A stretch of DNA of 12,366 nt from JALYXS01 sp051003795 (lineage in GTDB: Bacteria > Acidobacteriota > Terriglobia > Bryobacterales > Bryobacteraceae), in contig JBPCKZ010000017.1 of the NCBI GenBank assembly GCA_051003795.1, forward strand, positions 1 through 12,366, read 5' to 3'. The notes under the pieces were generated by a model. The model saw only the letters and a program-made list of their open reading frames with translations, was not told the origin of the DNA and did not search any database. Of the stretch, positions 6,888-12,366 are shown one piece after another. Within the stretch, counting starts at the first letter, position 1. The number at the start of each line of letters is the position of its first letter. Position numbers and translations under genes: made by a program.

Positions 6888-8576
6888 TCAGGATCGAATA
6901 CCGTTCCCTTCCACGATGGTCGTATATCGATCCATCAGCGGGTTCGCGAACCGCTCCACTCTATCGCTGGGCTTAGGCCACTGCACCTCGACCCAGTCGG
7001 CCTTGGACGTGCCGGTTCCCAACACCTCCCGCATATCGTGAGAAGAAAGATAGCTTCCACCGTTGTTCTTCAACCGCGAATGTTTCACTCCCCCAGCCGA
7101 CCATGTGATTCGCGCGCCGACAGCATCGCGATTGCAGGTTACGCCCTGCAGCTTGAGTCCGACCCAGCGATTCCCCTGCGCCGCCCGGTTTCGTAATAGC
7201 ACGGGCGCTCCCCCGTTGGTCGCTATCAGAACGTCTATTTGACCGTCATTATTGAAATCACCCACGGCCAAGCCCCGCGCCGAATACGTCTTCGTGAAAG
7301 CGGGTCCCGCTTCGGCGCTTACGTTACGCAGTTTACCGTTCTCCTGATGGAACAGGAGAAGCGGCTCTTTATAGCGGACCTGCGAGGAATACTTTTCGAT
7401 CATATCGTCGGGATGCCCGTTGGCCAGAAGCAGGTCGACAAATCCGTCGTTATCATAATCGAAGAGCTTCAGTCCCCAACCGCTTAGCAGACGGGTGTCT
7501 ACCGCGACACCGTGGACGTGTGCAACGTCGGCAAACGATTCGTCGGTTTTATTCTGATAGAGCGAAAACATCTCCTGATCGACATTAGCGACGAACAAAT
7601 CTTGCCAGCCATCCCCGTTCAGATCGGCCGCGTCCACACCCATACCCGAACGCGCGTGCCCGTTCTCGCCATAACCGACTTCCGCCTGTAGTGCGATCTC
7701 TTCCCACTGCGTCTTTCCGCCGCCATCCGGCCCGCGATTCACAAATAAGAAATTCTGAACGGTGTCGTTGGCGACGAACAGGTCCATGCGGCCGTCGTTG
7801 TTGATGTCGGTCGCGACAACTCCAAGCGCTTTGCCCATCGAGCGTTCAATGTCCGTGCCGTGTTGCACCTGCGCAAAAGTTCCATCCCCGTTGTTGTGAT
7901 ACAGAACATTCGCCGTGGGCTTGAAGACGCGCGGAATGCAGTAGTACTTGCGCCCAAGTTTGTTGTCCCCGCATGAGAGGCGATGCTCTTTGCCATAATC
8001 CACGAAGCTGCACACAAACAGGTCCAGCTTTCCGTCGTTATCGTAATCGAACCACACGGCGCTGGTGGTCCAGCCGGGAGTAGCGACGCCGGCCTTCGCG
8101 GTAACGTCCGTAAACGTTCCGTTGCCGTTGTTCTTGTAGAGAATGCAATTGCCGTACGATGTGACGAAGAGGTCGGGATAGCCGTCGTTGTCGTAATCGC
8201 CCGCGGCCACGCCCATTCCGAATGTACCGCCCGGCACACCGGCCTTCCCGGTAACATCGGTAAACGTGCCGTCGCGGTTGTTATGGTACAGCGCGTTTCG
8301 CGGCGTTGTGCTGGGGTGGAAAAAGTCGGACGGCCCGCTGTTGACCAGATAGATGTCCATCCAGCCGTCGTTATCGTAATCGAGGAAGGCGCAGCCGGGC
8401 CCGAGAGTCTCGGGCAAATAGTGATTGTCCGACCTCGCGTTTTCATGAAGCCACGTGATCCCGCTAACCGATGCCGGTATTTCCTCGAACAAAGGCGCCG
8501 GTCTGGCGCCGCCTGGCAGACGCGAGGCGCCGAACGCCAATCCAAGCGAAAGCAATTGGCGCCGGGTCAACGCCAT
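6888..8576 (-). CDS. CRTAC1-like protein: FG-GAP/VCBS beta-propeller with ASPIC/UnbV domain
   Basis: From the ATG at 8576 this is a 562-residue protein. The N-terminus 'MALTRRQLLSLGLAFGASRL' is a Tat-like signal with an RR pair. Seven calcium-loop motifs of the DxDxDGxxD type follow: DYDNDGWMD (residue 66), DYDNDGYPD (127), DYDNDGKLD (177), DINNDGRMD (257), then DLNGDGWQD, DYDNDGFVD and DFNNDGQID. These fit a seven-bladed, integrin-alpha-like propeller. 'LYHNNRDGTFTDVT'-type blade ends recur. Cys202 and Cys213 may pair. The C-terminal 85 residues ('GNRWVGLKLQG...NNGGSYLSSHD...EVQWP') match the ASPIC/UnbV domain of CRTAC1-family proteins. The biochemical role of bacterial members is unknown; extracellular binding of protein or glycan is inferred from the fold. 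The frame extends upstream to 8669, but that extension overlaps the receptor gene and would bury the signal peptide, so 8576 is preferred despite no clear Shine-Dalgarno. It lies 25 nt after the receptor gene; translational coupling is possible. Confidence 0.9.
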   Translation of the reverse strand: MALTRRQLLSLGLAFGASRLPGGARPAPLFEEIPASVSGITWLHENARSDNHYLPETLGPGCAFLDYDNDGWMDIYLVNSGPSDFFHPSTTPRNALYHNNRDGTFTDVTGKAGVPGGTFGMGVAAGDYDNDGYPDLFVTSYGNCILYKNNGNGTFTDVTAKAGVATPGWTTSAVWFDYDNDGKLDLFVCSFVDYGKEHRLSCGDNKLGRKYYCIPRVFKPTANVLYHNNGDGTFAQVQHGTDIERSMGKALGVVATDINNDGRMDLFVANDTVQNFLFVNRGPDGGGKTQWEEIALQAEVGYGENGHARSGMGVDAADLNGDGWQDLFVANVDQEMFSLYQNKTDESFADVAHVHGVAVDTRLLSGWGLKLFDYDNDGFVDLLLANGHPDDMIEKYSSQVRYKEPLLLFHQENGKLRNVSAEAGPAFTKTYSARGLAVGDFNNDGQIDVLIATNGGAPVLLRNRAAQGNRWVGLKLQGVTCNRDAVGARITWSAGGVKHSRLKNNGGSYLSSHDMREVLGTGTSKADWVEVQWPKPSDRVERFANPLMDRYTTIVEGNGIRS

Positions 8577-8601
8577 TGAGGCCGCTAATTGCAGCGTAGC
8601 C

Positions 8602-11600
8602 TCAGAATATAACCTTTGCACCGAGCTGGAGATTCCGGGGCGCGCTGACACCACCGTTCCAAAGACCAAAATTCGGGCTGGCTACGTTGGTATTAGAACC
8701 ACCGAAGACGTGCCAGTTGAAGACATTAAAGGCCTCGGCCCGGATTTGCATCGTTACCTTCTCGGTAATGTGCGTGTTTTTGTGAAGGCCCAAGTCTTGA
8801 TTGTGATACGGGAAGCCGCGTACGTTGGTCACCCGGGCACCCTTGCCGTAGTAAAAATTGAAACTATCAACAGGCTCAAACGCAGCCAGGTTATATCTAG
8901 GTTTGTGCGGGTCGTAGCCGCTATTACTCTGCGCGAGCGGGTTAGCGCCCGGCAGAATCGCGGGAAGGCAGCCGGCGGCAAACTGGGCAGGCACATTGCA
9001 AAAGCCGGACGTGAAGCTGATAGGAAGGCCCGAGTTCACACGAGTGATGCTGGTCAGTTCCCAACCGCCCGCCAGACCATTCAGCAGCCCGCCACCATTC
9101 AGAAACCGCTGGCCTCTTCCGAAGGGCAGCTCATAGGTAGCCGAGACGGCCAGTACTTGGGGCTGATCGCTGTCGGCCAGAGCCTTGTTGCGTTTCTGTT
9201 CGAAAGGCGATATTGGGTGGAAATCCGTGGTGGACTGCGCGCTATCGGCGCTCGTGAGGGTTTTTGAAAAGGTGTAAGAGGTGAGCATGTACAGGCCGCG
9301 CGAGAAACGCTTCTCCGCCTTGACCTGAAGCGAGTGGTAGGTGGAGTTGCCCACGTTTTCGTTTTGACCGTAAATTCCGCCGCAGTATTGCGGGTAGGGC
9401 AATAGTGCCTGCGCCACCGAAGGACGGCATCCAGTCATTTGCGCCGCCCAACCGGCGTATGGCGCGGCTACGCCATCGAGCGTCGTTTGCCCGGGCGTGA
9501 ACTCATCGTACAGTTTGTCCCCCAAGGACAGTAGTCTGGGATCTAACGCGTTAATAGGATTGATCTGCGAGAGAAGTCGAGTGCCCTTGTTCCCTACATA
9601 GGCAGCCCCCAAGTAGAAGTTTTCGGCGAGCTCGTGCTCCACCGAGAGGTTCCATTGCTGCGTGTAAGGCAACTCGTTGGCATCTTTGGGCCGGTAATTG
9701 GGAGCGCCGCGGCCGTTCAGGAAAGATGGATCCGTAAAGGGTGGTTTCGCGAAATTCTGCGGAAGTCCGTTCTGCAACAAAAAAGCCGGCTGAAGTCCTC
9801 CGAGCGAGCTATCGAAGGAGGCGGTGCTGTTAAAACCGTCCGTGGCGATGCCGGCGTTCCAGCCGGGGTAAAAATTCTGCTCGAAGAAAATGCCATAACC
9901 CGCGCGTATGACGGTCTTCGGAGTCAGAGAATATGCCAGCCCCAAACGGGGTGCGAAGGCTTTATGAAACGTCTTCTCAGGATGGCGGTCGCCGTAGCTG
10001 GCCGGTCCATATTTGTCTCCCGCAAACGCCAGCCGTCCCAATCGGCCTCCAGCCCCCGGATTCACGCCGCCTGGATCGAAGAACGAGGTTTTGTTATCGG
10101 CTTCCACCGACGGGCGAAACACATCCCAGCGCAAACCGAGTGTGACATTGAGCTTGGTGGTTGCTTTCCAGGTGTCGCCGGCGAAGGCCCCAAAGGCGTC
10201 GCCCGTCGGTCGGAAACTGGGAAGCGTGTAGAATGTCGCGCTAGCCGAAGAGACGCCGCCCAAAAGGAAACTCGCGATCGAATTCCCGCTGGTGATGCCG
10301 CGCAATCCCGTGTTGAGTTCTGAAAAGTTGAAAGTTCCGGATCCGTTCGCTACGGATAAGGTCGGATATTTCACGTTCCGATATTCGCCGCCGATGTGAA
10401 AAGAATGCCTCCCCCGAATCCAGGTCAGCGTATCGTTCAGTGCCCATGTGGGGCGCGTTGTAAAGAAATCCGCATTGCCGCCGTAGCCATCGTACCCTCC
10501 GCCAAACCGGATAGCCGGCACGTGAGTGTGATTGTACACGCCGGCGATCTGAGGAAGCTGCGACACGCAACAATCGCTGGCATTGTAGACCGTGGTCGGG
10601 AGATTGAGAAAACCGATCGCAAAATGGTTTAGCAGCGTCGGCTTGAAAGTATGGTCCCAATTACCGCGCGCGACATGGCTATAGTTCGGTATGCGTGTGT
10701 TGTTGGTGTCGATGGGGGCCGGGAATGCATGCTGCGTAAACGGAAGCGAACCACGGTAATGGTAAGTGCCGGAAATGTGATCTTTTTCGCCCAGGTAGGT
10801 ATCGCCGCGAGCGTCCCACTGGTCCGTATTCGCGTTTAGCCCACTGGCCAGCCCATTCGGCGATTCATAGTTGGCCGTGATGCCGGACAGGTTCGGCAAA
10901 GGTACAAGTTTCAGCCACTGCGGAGCGAGGGAACTAGCCAACCGAGGATCCGACGGGCAGATCACATTAGGCTGGCCGCCATTGCATCCCATAAACTGGT
11001 TTCGGAGATACGGGAGATTATTGGGGCCAACGGCCTGAACACTGTTAAAGGCCGGATTGGCTCTGGTTGTATCGGGGTCGTAAATCGGATTGGGCCACTC
11101 GCTGAAATCGCCGGCCCGCATCTTGGCCGTTGGCACTGTCAAAATCGGCTTATTCGTGGAGCCTACGGAACGAAAGCCTTCGAAGTGGCCGAAGAAATAG
11201 GTCTTCACGCGGCTCGACCAGATGCCCGGCAGTTTGGCCGGGCCGCCCAGGAAAACCCCGAAATCGTTTTCCAGATCCTTCGATCGCTTGGCTACGCCCC
11301 ACTGGCGTGCATTGAAAACCGTATTGCGGTGGTACTCATAAGCGCCGCCGTGAAATTGATTGGTGCCCTCCTTCGTGCTGGCGACAATGACCGCGGCGCT
11401 GGAAGATCCATATTGCACGTCGAAATTTGAGGTGAGCACGCTGATTTCTCCGACCGCTTCCGGCGCGATCGGGAAATCATTGTGGATTGCTACCATGCCG
11501 CTCTGGCTGAGAAGCCCCTCTTGCATCGTCACGCCGTCCAGCGTCGCTTCGTCCGAAAACCGCTGTCCACCATTAAAGCGGGCCTGGAATGCATCTCCCG

Positions 11601-12126
11601 AGCCGCCCCCAGCCGACACCCCAGGCAGGAGAGTAACGAAAGCCGCCGAGGAGCGCTGACCTCCCGCAACCTGCAACGGAAGAGCCGCGATCTCGGCGCG
11701 GGTGAGAGTGCCCTTCACTTCGGGCGTCTCGACGTTCAGCGCCGAGGCGTTGGCCTCGACCTCTATTTTTTGCGCGGCTTCGCCCAGCTCAAGCGAGACG
11801 GGGATCCGTACCGCCTCATTCAGGTGGATAGTGATCCCTTTTTGCACGAAATTACGGAAACCCGGCGCGGAGGCTTCCAGTTCATAAGCGCCTTGTTGGA
11901 GGTTGGGGAAAGAGAAAAGGCCATCCGGACCGGTTGTATCCTTTCGAACATTGCCGGAGTCAACCGCCTTGAGCGTAATCTCCGCGCGAGGGATGCCGCC
12001 GCCGCTTTGGTCCGATACGGACCCGCTAATCGTTGCATTGGAACTCTGTGGGAGACACGGAATCGGAAAGAGAACCAGAGACAGGGCCGCGATCAGGAAT
12101 GAGAAGGTAGTGAGCCGCACGAACAT
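8602..12126 (-). CDS. TonB-dependent receptor, Oar-like, with N-terminal carboxypeptidase regulatory-like domain
   Basis: A 1174-residue outer-membrane protein. Residues 1-28 are a signal peptide (hydrophobic 'FSFLIAALSLVLFPI'). Residues about 30-115 ('ATISGSVSDQSGGGIPRAEITL' to 'IPVSLELG') form a carboxypeptidase-regulatory-like beta-sandwich. Residues about 135-260 are a plug-like domain with 'TLDGVTMQEG' and 'VLTSNFDVQYGSSSAAVIVASTKEGTNQFHGGAYEYHRN'. The rest is a large beta-barrel with alternating aromatic strands, ending in Phe ('LGAKVIF'), as outer-membrane barrels do. No obvious TonB box is seen. Such Oar-like receptors are highly expanded in Acidobacteria; they are presumed importers or surface proteins, mostly without known substrate. 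I choose ATG 12126 over the in-frame GTG at 12144 because a perfect AGGAGG lies 4 nt before it. Length and frame are intact. It is the first gene of a probable operon with the CRTAC1-like and TPR genes, with its own promoter upstream. Confidence 0.93.
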   Translation of the reverse strand: MFVRLTTFSFLIAALSLVLFPIPCLPQSSNATISGSVSDQSGGGIPRAEITLKAVDSGNVRKDTTGPDGLFSFPNLQQGAYELEASAPGFRNFVQKGITIHLNEAVRIPVSLELGEAAQKIEVEANASALNVETPEVKGTLTRAEIAALPLQVAGGQRSSAAFVTLLPGVSAGGGSGDAFQARFNGGQRFSDEATLDGVTMQEGLLSQSGMVAIHNDFPIAPEAVGEISVLTSNFDVQYGSSSAAVIVASTKEGTNQFHGGAYEYHRNTVFNARQWGVAKRSKDLENDFGVFLGGPAKLPGIWSSRVKTYFFGHFEGFRSVGSTNKPILTVPTAKMRAGDFSEWPNPIYDPDTTRANPAFNSVQAVGPNNLPYLRNQFMGCNGGQPNVICPSDPRLASSLAPQWLKLVPLPNLSGITANYESPNGLASGLNANTDQWDARGDTYLGEKDHISGTYHYRGSLPFTQHAFPAPIDTNNTRIPNYSHVARGNWDHTFKPTLLNHFAIGFLNLPTTVYNASDCCVSQLPQIAGVYNHTHVPAIRFGGGYDGYGGNADFFTTRPTWALNDTLTWIRGRHSFHIGGEYRNVKYPTLSVANGSGTFNFSELNTGLRGITSGNSIASFLLGGVSSASATFYTLPSFRPTGDAFGAFAGDTWKATTKLNVTLGLRWDVFRPSVEADNKTSFFDPGGVNPGAGGRLGRLAFAGDKYGPASYGDRHPEKTFHKAFAPRLGLAYSLTPKTVIRAGYGIFFEQNFYPGWNAGIATDGFNSTASFDSSLGGLQPAFLLQNGLPQNFAKPPFTDPSFLNGRGAPNYRPKDANELPYTQQWNLSVEHELAENFYLGAAYVGNKGTRLLSQINPINALDPRLLSLGDKLYDEFTPGQTTLDGVAAPYAGWAAQMTGCRPSVAQALLPYPQYCGGIYGQNENVGNSTYHSLQVKAEKRFSRGLYMLTSYTFSKTLTSADSAQSTTDFHPISPFEQKRNKALADSDQPQVLAVSATYELPFGRGQRFLNGGGLLNGLAGGWELTSITRVNSGLPISFTSGFCNVPAQFAAGCLPAILPGANPLAQSNSGYDPHKPRYNLAAFEPVDSFNFYYGKGARVTNVRGFPYHNQDLGLHKNTHITEKVTMQIRAEAFNVFNWHVFGGSNTNVASPNFGLWNGGVSAPRNLQLGAKVIF

Positions 12127-12130
12127 AAGG

Positions 12131-12136
12131 CCTCCT
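12131..12136 (-). promoter_or_regulatory. Shine-Dalgarno of the TonB-dependent receptor
   Basis: AGGAGG on the minus strand, 4 nt before ATG 12126. It lies inside the longer frame starting at GTG 12144, which it argues against. Confidence 0.8.
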
Positions 12137-12157
12137 GGAACCACTGTGACGAGGTCA

Positions 12158-12186
12158 GGTATATATCACCTCCGATATAAAGTCAA
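12158..12186 (-). promoter_or_regulatory. Promoter of the receptor-CRTAC1-TPR operon
   Basis: On the minus strand, -35 TTGACT (12186-12181, five of six) is followed after 17 nt by TATACC (12163-12158), or after 15 nt by TATATA (12165-12160). Transcription would start near 12150, giving a leader of about 24 nt containing the AGGAGG. An A/T tract just upstream (about 12190-12202) could act as an UP element. Direct sequence observation; activity is inferred. Confidence 0.6.
12162..12179. promoter_or_regulatory. Inverted repeat in the promoter spacer, candidate operator
   Basis: TATATC (12162-12167), a 6-nt spacer, and GATATA (12174-12179) are perfect inverted arms lying between the -35 and the -10, partly over the -10. 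This placement suits a dimeric repressor. AT-rich 6-mers can pair by chance, and no regulator gene is visible in the window to support it. Confidence 0.4.
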
Positions 12187-12213
12187 GCTCAAAAAAACAT
12201 TTTGTCGTTAACA

Positions 12214-12366
12214 TGTGATCTGTCCGGTTGAGTAAACAGGTGATCTGTCCGCTTTAACCAAAATGTGGCGAAGCTGGGGTTGTGACGAACCCGAGCTCGA
12301 TGAACGCCGCGGCAGTGGAGCAGACGATGAAAGTACAGGACGTGATTTTGAAGGCGATGGCGAAGA
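12214..12366 (+). mobile_element. Left end of an insertion sequence (partial)
   Basis: The 12-mer GTGATCTGTCCG occurs twice in the same orientation, at 12215-12226 and 12240-12251, 25 bp apart. A transposase-like reading frame follows directly. Repeated short sites at an element end are typical transposase-binding sites. The exact boundary is not certain: the other end and any target duplication are outside the window, and the motif GTTAAC/ACATGT just before the first copy may be element or flank. The family could not be fixed; an ISNCY-like element is a guess from the transposase start. Confidence 0.5.
12300..12366 (+). CDS. Probable transposase, N-terminal fragment (cut by window edge)
   Basis: The frame from ATG 12300 reads 'MNAAAVEQTMKVQDVILKAM' and continues off the window with no stop. 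The block 'MKVQDVILKAMA' resembles the start of ISNCY-type transposases that go on into a helix-turn-helix, as far as I recall. The second ATG at 12327 has GGAG 6 nt upstream and is the likelier start; a GTG at 12282 is also in frame. Only about 22 residues are visible, so the call leans on the adjacent repeated terminal sites. Confidence 0.45.
   Translation, partial: MNAAAVEQTMKVQDVILKAMAK

Noticed and set aside
8577..8669. N-terminal extension of the CRTAC1-like protein to 8669
   Set aside because: It overlaps the receptor gene and puts 31 unrelated residues before the Tat-like signal.
8455..9267. 270-residue plus-strand frame
   Set aside because: Runs antisense across the receptor 3' end and CRTAC1 start; no family features.
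12127..12144. GTG at 12144 as start of the receptor
   Set aside because: It would place the AGGAGG inside the coding sequence; ATG 12126 has ideal signal-peptide context.

Overview
The window reads like a chromosomal segment of an Acidobacterium, most likely of the Solibacter/Bryobacter type. The pointers are a large Oar-like TonB-dependent receptor with an N-terminal carboxypeptidase-regulatory domain, followed by a CRTAC1/ASPIC-UnbV beta-propeller protein and a TPR protein, plus a glycosyltransferase-39-type membrane protein. The genes are GC-rich with long antisense shadow frames. This placement rests on recalled family distribution, not on a database search.

Left part (1-2915): the C-terminal portion of a polytopic GT39-like membrane protein enters from the left edge. 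A short palindromic repeat lies in frame inside its coding sequence (about 116-161). A YggX-type Fe(II)-trafficking/oxidative-damage protein follows on the same strand. It runs with zero spacing into a convergent ATP-grasp ligase of the L-amino-acid-ligase type.

Middle part (2960-5762): two adjacent minus-strand genes are broken. The first is an exported glycoside hydrolase of the MGH1/GH63-like kind, whose coding potential moves through successive frames and which appears to have lost much of its catalytic barrel. The second is a serine beta-lactamase/PBP-like hydrolase with two C-terminal DUF3471-type repeats. It has a single in-frame TAG where a Trp codon would be expected, 14 codons before the SxxK nucleophile. 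Either this is a small island of gene decay or the assembly has errors here.

Right part (5943-12126): three intact minus-strand genes form a probable operon (receptor, propeller, TPR) with gaps of 25 and 21 nt. Each encodes an export signal. The receptor start is set by a perfect AGGAGG. Upstream is a good sigma70-like promoter with a 6-bp inverted repeat in its spacer, a candidate operator. The set looks like an envelope uptake or surface-display module whose substrate cannot be read from the sequence.

Right edge (about 12214-12366): an insertion-sequence end with two 12-bp direct repeats 25 bp apart, followed by the first codons of a probable transposase reading off the window. The element sits about 30 bp upstream of the receptor promoter and is divergent from it. 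No rRNA, tRNA or CRISPR array was seen.
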